Part shown: one piece after another, positions 41,431 through 54,788 of the stretch | How the letters are laid out: the number at the start of each line of letters is the position of its first letter | Numbering within the stretch: position 1 is the first letter of the stretch | Assembly (NCBI GenBank): GCA_016271365.2 | Contig: JADMNL010000028.1 | Coordinates: 97,929,501-97,993,500, forward strand | Direction of reading: 5' to 3' | Source of the DNA: Neoceratodus forsteri | Lineage: Eukaryota > Chordata > Ceratodontiformes > Ceratodontidae | DNA: 64,000 nucleotides | The notes under the pieces: model-generated | Told to the model about the DNA's origin: nothing | The model's database searches: none | What the model saw: only the letters and a program-made list of their open reading frames with translations | Made by a program: the position numbers and the translations under genes

Positions 41431-43307
41431 TGTAACCCCCATGCAAATGGGGTTCCCAAAAGTCTTCCAGGAACTTGCCTGAATGCTCCAAGTCTGGGTG
41501 GCGTTTGGCGTCTGAGCTGTTTAAATGTGGTTCCAAGTGAGTGCTATTTGAGCCTCCGCATACTGTCTCTTTAAGAGCTGTCTGCCTGCAGACTTAATTA
41601 GTTTGTATGGGGGGACTTTGTATTTAATGCTCGAATCCCACCCGAGCTGCTGAGAAATCGCTCCGTTTCTGCAGTCACTAAGAGCGCAGAGGGAGCCTAA
41701 ATGAAAGATTTAACTGTTTGCCTGAAACCAGTTACAGTGTTAAGTAAAATGCAGTTTGTCAAACCTGCCTTTCTTGCAGCTGGGACTCTGTGTGTGTTAA
41801 CCCTCCATTTTGGACCTAAACTGCTGTGCTGGGCCAATTGGGTTAAGGGTTCCCTAAAATGGAGCCTGTGGACGAATCAGAACTTGGACTCTTAATTTTG
41901 AGCCAGCCACAAGGGGATTGTATGGGCGGTGATACTGGGAAATGTAGTTTTGACCTTGGCACCTTTTTCTACCAACAGAGGGAGTCTTATTGTGAGTGAC
42001 AGCTAAATCAGCCAACAGAATAGTGTGGAACTAAAGGAAATGCCCTGCTCTGTGACTGGAAAGATCAGATCAGTTGTGGCAGTGAGGAGAGAAGGAGCTG
42101 TGTGCTTCTGCAGTGTGAAGTTTTGCACAGGAAGCGTGTGTGAGACCCTGAGTTTCGGTCTGCAGCCTTTGTGAGTGCCAATTTGGACTGAATCCGAGTT
42201 GTGAGGAGAAAGAGGCACTAGAAGTTTGGAAACCAGGCTCACCCTGTAGAAGACTGGAAAAATTGCTGAATCGCGCTCGGTCTGTCAGGAACTGAAGCTG
42301 CTGTGTGTGCTCCCAGGTATTTTGCAGTAATTGCGATCGGGATCGAGGAGCAGCCTGCCTGGTATAGTACTTTCCTTTTACATATAAATGTGCGTAGTGC
42401 TTATAGGGAATCACAATTTCAAATCCTCTGTACAGTGAATTATGTGCTGAAGCTAGAAGTAAACCCCCAGCTTAATTCGGACTACATCCGTTTGCTATCA
42501 ACTGCAGTGGGGTCCAGTCACAAGGACCTTGTCCTCATGCCCTGCTCTTCTTGCAATCCAGAGGGACATTCTCCATCCAATCCTCAGCTTGGGTGTTGTG
42601 AGTACAAATCAGGGTATTCCCCTGCAGCTTGTTTTCAGTCACAAGTGTGTCACCTAATTCTTGTTGTTTCACTGTTTCATGGACTGAGCCATCCGGCTCC
42701 AGATTACAATTGGGTGTTGTGGATATATTTTCTTCTACAGGGCCCTATCCATCTGCACCTGCCGGCCAACCCCGGGCAACGGACCTGGCTAGCCCCCCCC
42801 CAACCTGGGTACCCAGAGTGTGACTTTTCAGACCCTGTATGTGTGCACAGTACTGTGAGTTAATGCCACCAATTAACCTGATCCCCCCTCCCGTGTTACT
42901 GTCCCCTAAATAAATCAGATTTGTTGTTGTTATACTATATACTGTCTGTGGTGTTGGTGCTTATGGAAACAGTATTGTATTTTGCTGTGCATGTTGTTTA
43001 ACCTTATTTTACAGGGGATCCTCAGAGACATGCTGCAGAATCAGTCTCGAGGATAAGTGGTACTTTATGAATGAACAATGTGTATACGTGGGGTATTGGA
43101 GCTGTAACTCCTGTGTACTGAGTGAGCCACTAGAGGGAACTAAAGGGGGTCACAGTGTCCCAGAGGGCTGTGACCAAGCTAGTCTAACCACTACAAACCC
43201 TGACCTCTGGGTGGAGGCACCCGTCATTGAACCTAGGCCCCCAACCTGTCCATAGTCAAGCAGGCAGGGGTAGTAGCCCTTGGGATACCGCCACCTAGGG
43301 GGTTACA
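41431..43307 (+). repeat. Ty3 right LTR
   Basis: TGTAACCCCC to GGGGGTTACA, 1877 bp. It lacks the SINE-tail insertion of the left LTR. AATAAATCAGA near 42907 is a possible polyadenylation signal. It is almost identical to the left LTR across 42240-42840 and clearly more different on both sides of that block. Confidence 0.94.
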
Positions 43308-46300
43308 TATGAATACGACTGGCGTAAGTATTTTTTTCTCAACACAGGAGTGTACTATGGTTGCCCATACACTGCAAAGACTATGTATGAACAACCATAC
43401 ACATAGAAGGCTGTTTCTAATCTCAAGTTGTTTCTTGGTAACTAGACCTCTTAGCTGTGCCTGAGGTCTTGTTACACAAACCTCTTGATTGAAAAACAGC
43501 CTTGTTGTCTACGATTGCTCATTCACAATCCTCTCTATATATACTGTAAGAGGGTATCTCATGCACATAGTTCTAAAATTCTGAAGCTCTAACTTCTGTT
43601 GGAATAGTCTATTTACCACACAGGGGTTTCTCTTATTTTCTACAGTGTGAAACGTTTTGATTTTAAATTCAAGTTCCATTTTTTTAACACAGAAATCTTC
43701 AACATGATTTATAAAATATTTACACAGTATGTACAATTCCGGCATCACTCATGGTTGTAAGAGTGCCTTCTTGAGTGCTTTGTGTGCTCAGCTTTGCATT
43801 GCTGTGTTCTCACCCAAAGAACTTGAGGAGACAATTCTTATATCTTTAAGAGACACAATAACTGTACATACAGCATAGCCATAGCCAAGCAGACAAGAAG
43901 ACAGTCTGTGGGTAAATAAGAAAAACATAAGAAATCATTTACACATAGCAAAGGTAATAGAATCTATACATTCCATCCCAAACTCCAGCAGGATTATTTT
44001 TCCCTGCAAGAATGTGGGATGAGCACATTCTAAATTATTAAATGAGAAAATGCTAATGACATCACAGTTTCCTGCAGGACCCCTCCAAGGGATGACAGCG
44101 AGCGGAGGATCAAGGAGAAGTCTGATTAGTGTTGTGTTCCTAGTGTGTATTTTTTAATGTATTTCGTACCTTGGTGACTCATGCAGTGAGGCATGGCTGC
44201 GACTCAACTGTTTAATGAGTTGCCTAGCATCACACATGAGAATGTGATCCCTTCGCTGGTTGCTGATATCCTGAAACATGGTCAAAGTGCACGCTGATAC
44301 TCAGAATAAATGCATTACTTTGACTAGTATGGTGCACAGCCTAAGAACAGGTACAAGCATAAGGAAAAAAAAACAAGCTTTCATTTAAATCCATTTTGGA
44401 AGTAGCTGACCTTCACAAATTAGGCAGCAACTTTCAACGTTTATTTCTTTACAGTATTTGGTTTTTGGTGACCAGATATGCCTAGTGGGTCCACTAGCGG
44501 GTCCAGCTATCTAGTGAAGCGACGCCCATTACCCCCTTAAGGCAGCAAACAGCAACTTTTTTATCCAAACCTGAGCTTTAAAAGGGAATGTTTTTCATTT
44601 TTCAGGGAATGTGCTACAGCACCTCCTTGGCAAAACTGCTACTCTCTTTTTCAGGGGTGACCTGGATTTATTTACATAAAATATAAAGGGAGAATGAGGA
44701 ATACATTAGGTAAACCACAAAAATTAGGTAACACCCATTTTTACAGGGACGGAAGTTAAAAATGGTTACTTTTTCTAAAAGAAGGGAATTTTTCTGTTGT
44801 ATTTTATTAAGGACCCTAGGCACCAAACAGTTTCTCCCATTCTCTGTCTATAGTGAAAACCTTTTGTGTGCTGGACCCTAAGTTTGAAAATGTAGTCTCT
44901 TAGAGTACTGACTTCCACAATTTAGGTCCAGGGAAATATTCAGACGTTCAAAAAACTGAAACAACTTCAAGATTTGGACCAATGGAAATTTTTGACTTCC
45001 CACCCCACCCAAAAAAATATTAGCTGAACTCCTGGGAGAAATTAACTTCAGTGAAGAGTTATCCCAAAACGGGGTATTTCCCCAAACACACACACATATA
45101 AACATATACTGGGATCGGGCAAACTATTTCTGATTCTAATGATAACTGTCTCTATCTGTAACCTCAAAGAGGTTCTTAAAGGTTCTTTGATTCTGAACCT
45201 CTTTTCAAATCCAGTAATTTGTATTTACTTACATACTTATTTTTTGCTAACATTTTTATTGCTGATTTTCTTTCTATGCAGTGAGACAGTGCGTGTGTCA
45301 TTGTGGGATGTCAGAATGCCTCTGGAAGGCAAGCACGAGGCAATGCTGCATACCTAACATACCAGAGAAATGCCATTATCCCACAATTACACACCCCCTG
45401 GAGTGCCTAATTGTGATTATAAAATGATTCCTCTGATTTTCAGTTTAAAAACTGAGTAATGAAGTTCAGAGAGTTAGGTATTTCTGGCACGTGCTGTTGT
45501 GCTGCAATAATGCAGGGTCATGTGATCACATCTGACCAATCATGTGTCTTGGCTTCTCTTACCCATTTTATAAATATATTTGAAGTTTTTGTCCAGGATT
45601 GATTGAATAGTCTTCCTAATGTAACTGGTGTCACCAACTACTGCGCCCACATCCCTCCCTTTCTTGTGCCTTTCTCGAACTTTTTCTGTCAGGTGATAGA
45701 TGGGTATGGGAGCAAGTGTGCTGAGTGTAGAGGGACTACTGAACAAGCTAGAAGACTCTGGTCCCTCCAAATCATGAATCAGGGGTCAGAAGGAGGACCA
45801 CTATCGATTAATGACATTTTGGGGCTTGAGTAGGGAACTGGGCTGTGTGTGTCTGTTGCAGAACACATGGTCAGTTCTTGCCTCATAGCTGTCATGCTAG
45901 CACAACCTCATGGTTTATTCCATACCACCCATAGCAGATAGGTGTTTGTCATTAGCCCATGTCTCCACCCAGGGTGTACTCTGTACTGGTGACCATGGAC
46001 TGGGTTTACACAAATCTCAGAGTCGTCCCACCACCCCTGGGACATGACCTTGGGTGTCCCATATAGGTTCCTACTGGCCTGCTCCATCCCACATCTGCCT
46101 AGGAGTGTCACCCCTTTCACAGCCCAACTAGATACCATCCTCTTCCTCCCATGGGAGAAGGCAGGAGAACAGTCATGAGACAGCTACTTACTAAAATAAA
46201 ATACTTTTCTGGGAATACATTATCTAGGTACAGGTATTTACATTTATGCATCAGCTTGGGCACTGTTTCCTGTGATGCAGACATTGTTTAAACATATAAT

Positions 46301-46649
46301 ATTACTTCATATTTCTGAACGCACTCTCAGCTGGCAGTTGCTCTCTCCAAGGCTAACTCCCACTGAGATACAAATGTTTGTTTCTTCACTGCTTTGGTGC
46401 TTCTCAGGAAGCATGTCACCTGGGCACTTGGCACCTCCTGGCTGGCCACCCTCCTCTGTGGGAGTCACTTGTCTGCATCTACAAGACATAAACATAAAAC
46501 ATGCCATGCACACGTTTCAAACACTGCTTTTGCAAGCTTGACTACATACTGCAGAATATTTCTCACATCTGAATGAACCCATGCACTGACTCAGTCTCTA
46601 TAAAGGAGAAAAGGTCCCAGCAAGGTATATAATATTCTTGCATAAACAA
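43308..46649. other. AT-rich sequence, nothing recognised
   Basis: Frames of 60-89 codons occur on both strands (for example 45540-45770 minus, 46272-46541 plus) without a recognisable domain or supporting context. I see no tRNA-like or rRNA-like sequence and no tandem repeat. This may be unique host intergenic DNA or very old repeats. Confidence 0.45.
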
Positions 46650-49600
46650 AACATAGAAACAGAGACTTTGATGGCAGATAAGGACGCTTGGCCACCCAGT
46701 CTGCCCATTTCCCTACCTATTTGACATGTTGCAGATCCTAGTTAACCAACAGCCTACTTCTTCCTACCCAGTTCCAGAAATTGCCTTATGTCTGTCCCAT
46801 ACATTCTTGAATTCCCCACTGTTTTGACCCCATGACTTCCTCAGGAAGGCCCTTCCATGTGTTCACTCTCTGTAGAAACATACTTCCTCACATTGCCCCT
46901 GAGCCATCCTGCCTCTATCTTCAAATTGTGTCCCTTGTTCTTACACATCTCTTTTCTGAAAGATGCTGCCTCTTGGACTTTGTTGATTCCCTTGAGGTAC
47001 TTGAAAGTTTCTGTCATGTCCCCACCTCCCTCATTTCCTCAAGGGTATACATGTTAAGCTCCTTTAGTCTCTCCTCGCCTGGCTTCTCTTGCAGACCCTG
47101 CACCATTTCAGTTGCCCTCCTCTGGACTGCCTCCATCCTGTCTATGTCCTTGAAGAGATGGGGTCTTCAGAACTGCATGCAGTACTCCAGATGGGGTCTC
47201 ACTAACTGTCTGTACAGAGGGATGACAACTTCCTGTTTTCTGCTGGTGATGCCTCTCCTATACATCCCAGTATCTCCCCAGCCCTCCTTACTGCCTTCTC
47301 ACATTGCTTGCTTACCTTTAGGTCATCTGATATGACTACCCAGATCCCTCCCATTTTGTTGTTGTTAATACCTCCCCCATTGTGTACTCTTCCCTGGTTT
47401 TGTTTCCAAGTGCATTACTTTGCACTTCTTACGTTGAATCTAAGCTGCCATACTTTTGACAATTCCTCCAACCTTGCCAAGTCCCTTCTCATCCTTTCCA
47501 CCCCCGTATCAACCCTGTTGCAGATCTTTGTGTCGTCTGCAAAGAGGCATACTTTTCCTTCACAATCCTCTGCAATGTCACTTATAAAGATATTAAAAGG
47601 ACGGATACGAACCTTATAATTTTCACACTAATAACCCCTTTCTTGGACTGGACTAGGTTTACTATTACCCTATATGTCCTGTTGTCCAACCAATTTTTCA
47701 CCAGGCTACCACCCTGAGACCCATTCCCAGGCTGGCTAATTTGTTTATTAATCTTTTGTGTGGGACTGTGTCAAATGCCTTGCTAAAGTCTAGATAGGCC
47801 ATGTCCACTGCCCCTCCCTTGTCTACTACTTTGGTTACCCAGTCAAAGAAATCTATTAGATTCATCTGACATAACCTTCCCACTGTGAATCCATGCTGCC
47901 TTGGGTCCTCTGCCCCACTGGCCTCTAGGTACTCAACAATTTTTCTTTCAGAAGTGATTCCATCATTTTCCCTACCACTGAGGTCACGCTAACAGGTCTG
48001 TAGTTTCCTGCCTCTGCTTTGCTCCACTTTTGTGAAGGGGATCACATCTGCTCTCCTCCAGTCCTTTGGTACCACCATCCTCCTATGATTTGTTAAAAGG
48101 GTAGTCAGTGGTGTCACTAGTTCTCTCCCTTAGTTCTTTTAGAATTCTGGGGTGAATCCTGTCAGGGCCTCATTGCTTTGTCTACCTTCAGTTTTAGGGG
48201 TTCTTTCAGAACCCTTTCTTCTGTGAAAGGACTGGTATCGACCCCCTATCCAGAGTGCTTCTATTGATGGGATTAGGTACCTCCCTGCTCTTCTTTTTGT
48301 GAATACTGAGCAGAAGTATTCATTCCAGTATCCCCTCTTTTTCACTGTCCTCTCTGCCCTCTCACCCTCCCTTTGTTAAGCCTCACTATCCCTCCCTTGG
48401 TCTTTCTTCGCTCCTAATGTACCTATAAAGGTTTTATGCCCCTTCTTAACCAAGTTGGCTATCTTTTCCTCAGTTTGGGCCTTTGCTATTCTGACTGCCT
48501 TCCCACTTCCTTCTGCTTTAACTGGTACAGTTCTCTGTCCTGCTCCTTCTGTGTTTCCTTATACTTCCTGAATGCTATCTTTTTCTCCCTAACCTTCCCC
48601 ACCACCTCTTTTGAGAACCATAGTGTTTTTTTCTTTCATTTTGGTTTGTTTATTTACTTCACACAAAGGCTTGTTGCCTCTGTGATGCCAGGTTTGATGT
48701 TTCCCCATTGTTCCTCCACCCCTCCTTTTTGCCTGTTTTCTAGTGCTTTTCGGAGGCACTCTCCCATTTTAACAAAGTCAGCTCTCCTAAAGTCCAGTAC
48801 CCTCAGTTTTGTATGACTTGACTCTGCAGCTGTGTTTATCGTGAACCACACTGTTTGGTGGTCACTTGTTCCTAGATGGCTACCCACTTCTAGATCTGTG
48901 ATCCTCTCTCAGTCTCTGTTTGAGAGTACAAGATCTAAGATTGTTCCCTCCGAGTGGGTTCCAATACTAGCTGTCTGAGGCATGCTCCTTATAGGGCATC
49001 GAGAATGACCCTGCTCTTGGATGTGGCAGCAACAAAGGTGCTCTAGTTAACATCTGGCATATTCAAGTCCCCCATCAACAATGTATCCCCTTTTTCTGCC
49101 ATCCTAAGAATGCCTTCTATCATTTCCTTGTCCATTTCCTCCCCCTGAGATGGGGGGCTCTGTATACAACCCATGTGCAGATTGTGGTGTCATTTCCTGT
49201 CTTCAGGGTGACCCACAGTGCCTCCTCCCCTCCCTCTTTACCCTTTAGTTCCGCTGCTTTGATCCCTTCCCTTATATAGAGAGCTACTCCTCTTCATCTT
49301 CTACCCTCCCAGTCCCTCCTGTAGATTGTGTGCCCTGGTATGTTGACATCTCAGTCATGGTTCTCTGTGTACCATGTTTCTGTGACTGCCACAATATCCA
49401 GGCGTCCCTCTTCCATCAAGACCACCAGTTCATGGAGCTTTTTACCTAGACTACGGGCATTGGTACTTATTACCCTCCATTTTTTGGTGGCCTTACCTCT
49501 TTTTGCCCCATCCCTCTCCCTACTGCCTTTGCCTCTGCCTCCATTTACTCCTGCCCTTCTCCCTATCGACTGCTCTGTCCAAACTTCCTTTGGCCACAGG

Positions 49601-49755
49601 CCAACAGTACTATATTTTTTCACATTCAAAAATGATTTTGTTATGTTTTCACCACTAAGTGACACCTTTCTCGGACAAACCAGACTAATCTCTATTACCC
49701 TTACTTGAACCAAGGTGGTCAGTATTGTGCAAGATGTGGTTTCTTTTCCATGCAC
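46650..49755 (-). mobile_element. CR1-B: CR1-type LINE, ORF2 nearly full length but decayed
   Basis: The minus-strand 3' end lies at about 46650 (reverse complement of CATAGAAACAGAGACTTTGA, then TGGCAGATAAGGACGCTTGG). The reverse transcriptase spans about 46850-48350 and the endonuclease about 48600-49500. It is collinear with CR1-A throughout and shares its 3' GGGCAGACTGGGTGG sequence with CR1-D. No ORF1 is recognised beyond 49755, so it is 5' truncated or the upstream part is too decayed. Confidence 0.88.
46850..49500 (-). pseudogene. CR1-B ORF2 remains
   Basis: Minus-strand pieces: ISTNARSLGKKLHELVVLM and DIVAVTETWYTENHD (endonuclease, 49351-49480), VALYIREGIK (about 49270), a SKAFDTVPHKRLINKLASL stretch (47698-47883, first polymerase aspartate region), and the degraded FADD and VRPHLEY regions downstream to about 46900. 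Dozens of stops and indels are present. It would have nicked DNA and reverse-transcribed LINE RNA. Confidence 0.85.
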
Positions 49756-51147
49756 TAGGCCAGTGTGAACTTTTACATTTTTGTGGGCAAATTGTAGTAC
49801 ATTTGCCTGCTATGCTGTTCACTGAGTTTTTCATAGTGGCACTTCATGATTCGCCACAATTGCATGAGTTTTACTATGCAAATTAACACAATTCACCACT
49901 TTGTTGCAAATTTCCACCACAAAATGGATCAATTCCTATAGTGAAATTCATCACAAGGTGCAAAGTGCACTACACAGGTGCACAAAGTTTGCAAATCACA
50001 TAGCGAACATTACGTGATTTGACTGTCTTCGTCAAACTCCATGGAGCACAAAGCTTAAAAACTTCACACAGAGCTACCATGTGCCCATATTCAAAAACAT
50101 TTACCAAAAATCCATTTGACTCACCCAAAGTGCAGATGTATACCACTCTGTGTAAATAAATGCTCCTTCTCATTTTCCATGAGGTTAGCAGATAGTCCAA
50201 CTGGACTCTCCAGTCAGTGTTATCTGCCACACACCGTTTGTATAGGCTTTTTCCAGCCAGTTGCCATAGGCACTCATCCCTACTGTATTCCAGACCCATT
50301 TCAGCATATAGGGAAAATCATGTCCCTATTGGCTTAATACAATTCGACCATTCTTGTAATCTGCCTGATAACTTTTAATGAGATCCATGGACCTGCATTT
50401 AGGTGGCATTCAGCACTCAAGATCATTTTCCTTGGAGAAAAGTGCTGCTCCTTGTTTAGGCAGAGATGGCAATGACTGTTAAAGTCTTTTGAAAAAAATG
50501 CCCCATCTCTCACAGTATGTAGCCCATGTCTGTAAGGTGTGAATGGTGTGATTGGAGTACTCAGTTCATTTCCCCAAGGTATGGGTGGTGGTGCATTTTC
50601 GTGCCCCAGCTCATCTCCTGCAGAGGTGGGTTCTCAATCCAATTCAACCTTTGCAGGCGCTTTGTTTCTGGTGGCAGACCTCAGTTCACACAGTGCCATA
50701 ACCGGGGATGATCCTTCTCTAAATATCTCAGGTGTCTCTGCTCCACAGATCCCTCACACAGAGAACTTGTATGTTCAGCAGTGGCACTGGCCAGTGATTC
50801 ATCTTCTTCTGCTGGCAAAGCCTCACCCAAGGTGAAAAGTCATTCCAAATACCTATTTTAATATGGTGTCCAGACACTCTATTTCTTCCTCCACTCATGC
50901 ATTGTTATCCTTGCTGTACTGCCTTGCAGACCAGTCAGTTCTCATGAGGCAGTCACAAACAGATTGATACAAGAGATAGTCTGTGCTTGAGCTTCACTGT
51001 GTTGACCACATGCCACCTACAATCATGGGTGTCCGCTCTGCATTTAATCCCAACACACACCACACAGTATTTGGACATCCGACCCTTGATAAGGAAGCTA
51101 AGAGCTGATCTACCAGTGCAGATGTATGTCCATATTAAAAATAGAGT
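49756..51147. other. No gene recognised
   Basis: Frames of 61-109 codons on both strands are unsupported. The part near 49756-50300 could be the leader of CR1-B, but no ORF1 motif (GDS, GTND or DGLHP) is seen. Confidence 0.4.
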
Positions 51148-51420
51148 GGTCAGCTAGCCAGCTCAGTGATAGAGCTAAAACTTGCCATCCAGACTACCCG
51201 GACTCGCATCCCGAGTCTGGGACATCTGGTGCCCAATAGTGAGATGGGGTTCTGGTGTCTATCTGAATGCCTCCTGCCTCGGAGAGGGCGGGAACCTCCT
51301 TCTGCTACATGGCTGCGCCCGGTCCCCAAGAGGGAAGGTGTGTCATGCAAGAAATAACAAGTGGTCCCTCTGGACTGGCCATAAGTTGGCAAATATCCGC
51401 TTGCCTGGCGAGTGACACTG
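51148..51420 (+). mobile_element. tRNA-headed SINE-like element
   Basis: Bases 51148-51220 resemble a tRNA: a box A-like AGCTCAGTGAT (51160-51170) inside a D-arm with stem GCTC/GAGC, and a box B-like GGACTCGCATCCC (51200-51212) at tRNA spacing. The acceptor ends do not pair well and no clean anticodon arm forms, so it is a SINE head rather than a tRNA gene. The 3' limit is unknown; sequence up to about 51950 may belong to it. Confidence 0.5.
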
Positions 51421-52675
51421 AAGTGTCACATGCCCATTGTAGGCTGGCAGGAGAGTTTCATTGGGAGGATGGGACTCCCCTGCCCTTCTGGTGGCCCTGA
51501 TAGGCACTCTGCTGGGTCATTTCTCAGGACCACACCCTGTGGAGGGATAAGGGAGGGCTTGGAGTGGGGGTATACCCCAGTAGCAGCAGGCAGATGAAGT
51601 TGCCACACTCCCCCATGCCACAGCAGGGTCCTTCTGACTCCTCCTGCACCTTGCTAGCTCCTTCTCCCAGGCCTCAACCATCAAGAGAAGTATCCTCCTC
51701 TTGGCTTGGGGAACCGGCGGGGGTTCCACCTGCAAGGGACAAGTTGCAGGTTACAGCCAGGGGTTCCAAAGAGGATGTTGAGTAGAGGTTGGTGGCAGAC
51801 TGGAATATCAGAGGACTCCAACAGCGGGCAGAAGGGTTTGGGCAGGTGGAAGGAAGACCTGGCAGCTGGCGAGAAGAAATGGAGCAAAAATAAAAATAAG
51901 AAAATAGATAGGGTGGACAAATCCCTGATTTAACAGCTTTGAAAATCTTGTGCAAAACACTTTTTATTTGTAATTTCTGCTGCCCACTCCCTTGTCTTCA
52001 TGTCATTCGTCAGGTAAATACAAAAGGTATTTCAATCAATGACTACTTTAACAAACTGTGTAGATTCATCTTAAACTGTACCACACTATCATGGCACACA
52101 AAATGGCTGGATTGCACCCCTTGATGTAAGAAGAAATATCTACTGGGATTTTGTTTATATAGGATGCTGTTTCTGGCAATGCTTGAAGCTGTCTGAGAAC
52201 TGGCCCATACAAACCAAACAGCTTATTAATTCAAACTGCATTGCAAAATGGTGCATTTTCAGTATACCTAAAATAGTGAAATCAAACAGTGCACAGCCTT
52301 TTTTAAGGTGTAGTACACCACTGAAAATAAGATGGAATATTGCTGCCACTGTACTATGAAGCCTAAAAATCATAACAAATTATTTCTAGAACTAATCTCT
52401 GGGATGCCAAGACCAAAAACAACACCCCACTTACCTGCAAAGGCACAGGACTCCTTTTTTAGCACAATGGACTATTGCCTCCATCCCCCTATCTCTTTCC
52501 CCACTATTTCACTCACTGCCTCTAAATGTTAGAAATTCACCACGTTATACTCTAAAATAGCCATCATCCATGGAAAAATCTGTCCTCTACCTCCCTTGAT
52601 CCTTGCTGCTCCAGCCTCTGTTGCCTCACTTCATACACACCTCTCCTCTTTCTTCCCAGATCACCCCTCTTCCCT
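51421..52675. other. No gene recognised; may include SINE body
   Basis: A GC-rich first half (to about 51930), then AT-rich sequence. The short frames have no domains. The purine-rich end around 51880-51920 could be the tail of the tRNA-headed repeat. Confidence 0.4.
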
Positions 52676-53398
52676 TACCTTGGGGGAACTTTGGGGTTAT
52701 TGTTTCAGAAGACCTGAATGTGGCAGCACAGTGTGACAAGGCCATGGGCAGGGCTAGTGGGATGCTGGGGTGCAATAAGAGGGGCACCACCACTAGCGGG
52801 GGGGGGGAGGTGGTGCCGCCACTGTACCTCTGTCTGGTATGCCCGCACCTGGAATACTGTGTCCAGTTCAGGAGAGTGCACCTCAGGAAAGACAGACATG
52901 GTGAAGGTGGTCTGGAGAAGGGCAACCAAGATGGTACAGGGGTTGCAAGGGAATCTCTATGAGGAGACACTGAGGGATCTCATTATGCCCTCTTTGGAGG
53001 ACAGGAGAATGAGGGATAAAATCATTGAGATCTTCAAGTACCTCACAGGGGTGAATGGAGTGCAAGGAAGGAGCCTCTTCCAAGAGGACGAGCTCCAGGA
53101 CTAGGAGGCATGCAATTAAATTGGAGGGGAAATTTCAGGAAGGCTATGAGGGAATACTTTTCACAGAAAGGGGGGTGGAAGCTTGGAACCAACTGCCAGT
53201 CAAAGTTGTGGAAGCCAGAACAGTGGAAAGCTTCATGCATGCATGGGATAGACATAGGGGCATATTACAGAGCATGGAGGAGAGAGTGGGAGACCAGTTA
53301 GGGTCTGTGGAGGTACAGTAGGTAGAGAATCCTTAGGCAGACTGGATGGGTCTAAAGCATTTTTTTTTTCTGCAAACAATTTTCTATGTTTCTATAGC
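52676..53398 (+). mobile_element. CR1-C: 5'-truncated CR1 3' fragment
   Basis: Begins in the C-terminal part of ORF2 (FGVIVSEDLNVAAQCDKAMG), continues through [17 protein letters not shown] (about 52845), a frameshift, then the terminal YFSQKGGWKLGTNCQS region, and ends at TCTATGTTTCTATAG (53384-53398), the CR1 3' terminus. A GGCAGACTGGATGGGTC stretch precedes the tail. The 5' truncation is typical of incomplete LINE insertion. Confidence 0.85.
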
Positions 53399-53608
53399 TG
53401 TTTTTCTCATCCAGTTTTACGTGCTAACACAGTACAAGGGTCTGGACATATGAACCTGTATTCTCTTCAGCTACTCTTTACTATACTCCTGTAGCAGAAG
53501 CAATCTCACATTAATTTAGCACATGCTCTTGAAGACAGAATGCAAAGTTGTCTGTAAAATACATTATCTGTGCTTTTTAAAAAGACAGCACAATCCCTGA
53601 TGGATTAA

Positions 53609-54788
53609 ATATAGAAACAGAAACACAGAAACCTAGACTTTTACAGCAAATAAGGACCACTTTGCCCACCTAGTCTGCCCATTTCCCTACCTACAGGATA
53701 AGCTGCAGATCCTAGTTAACCAACAGCCTATTTCTTCCTACCCCCCCACAAGAACTGCCTTATGTCTGTCCCATGCATTCTTGAATTCACCCACAGTTTT
53801 AGATCCCACAACCTTAGGAAGGCTGTTCCGTATGTCCACCACCCTCTCTGTGAAAAAATACTTCCTCACATTGCCCCTGAGCCATCCCCCCCTCTATCTT
53901 CAAACTGTGTCCCCTTGTTCTTGCGCATCTCTTTTTCTGAAAGATGCTACCCTCTCAGACTTTGTTTATTCCACTGAGGTACTTAAAAGTTTCTCTCATG
54001 TCCCCCCTCTCCCTCCTTTCCTCAAGGGTATACATATTAAGCTCCTTTAGTCTCTCCTCATATGGCTTCTCTTGCAGACCCTGCGCACCATTTTAGTTGC
54101 CCTCCTCTGGACTGCCTCCATCCTCTCTATGTCCTTGCGGAGATGAGGTCTCCAGAACTGCACGCAGTACTCCAGATGGGGTCTCACCAACTGTCTGTAC
54201 AGGGGGATAACAACTTCCTGTTTTTGCTGGTGATGCCTCTCCCTATACATCCCAGTATCCCCCCAGCCCTCCCTACCGCCTTCTCATATTACTTGCCAAC
54301 CTTAAGGTCATCTGATATGATTACCCCTAGGTCCCTTTCCATTTTTGTTGTTGTTACTACCTCCCCCCAATTGTGTACTCTTCCCCTGGGTTTTTGTTTC
54401 CTAGGTGCATTATTTTGTACTTCTTTGCATTGAATCCATGCTGCCATACTTCTGACCATTCCTACAACCTTGCCAGGTCCCTTCTCATCCTTTCCACGCC
54501 TCCTTGCCTATCAACCCTGTTGCAGATCTTTGTGTCATCTGCAAAGAGGCATACTTTTCCTTCCAGTCCCTCTGCAATGTCACTTATAAAGACATTAAAA
54601 AGGACTGGACCCAGTACTGAACCCTGTGGTACCCCACTAATAGCCCCCCCTTTCTTCAGAGTGGACTCTGTTTACAATTGCCTTCTGTTTCCTGTTGTCC
54701 AGTCAATGTTTACCTAGGCTACCACCCTGGGACCCACTCCAAGGCTGGTTAATTTGTTTATTAATCTTTTGTGTGGGACTGTGTCAAA
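53609..54788 (-). mobile_element. CR1-D: 5'-truncated CR1 3' fragment, inverted
   Basis: Minus-strand 3' end at 53609 (reverse complement of ATAGAAACAGAAACACAGAA). The C-terminal reverse transcriptase includes [20 protein letters not shown] (54047-54250) and the FADD neighbourhood (54480-54620), stopping abruptly at GTGTCAAAT (54788). It is very close to CR1-B over 46650-47775, so both come from one subfamily. It lies tail to tail with CR1-C. Confidence 0.88.

Larger units (their letters stand above)
26918..43307 (+). mobile_element. Ty3/mdg4-class LTR retrotransposon with PNMA-like Gag, nested
   Basis: The LTRs are 26918-29126 and 41431-43307. The right LTR has TGTAACCCCC and GGGGGTTACA inverted ends; the left has TATAACCCCC at its start. 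The internal region holds gag, a protease DSG motif, reverse transcriptase, RNase H and integrase in the Ty3 order. Removing DIRS-3 (5.7 kb) leaves about 6.6 kb of internal sequence. The bases flanking the two LTRs (TTCAG and TATGA) do not form a target duplication. Stops and frameshifts occur in every gene. Similarity between the LTRs varies strongly along their length. Confidence 0.92.

Noticed and set aside
45540..45770. 76-codon minus frame suspected to be a DNA-transposon accessory protein
   Set aside because: I could not identify a SANT/Myb or other domain, and the surroundings show no transposase.
51148..51220. Possible functional tRNA gene
   Set aside because: The D-arm pairs well, but the acceptor stem and anticodon arm do not; this fits a SINE head better.
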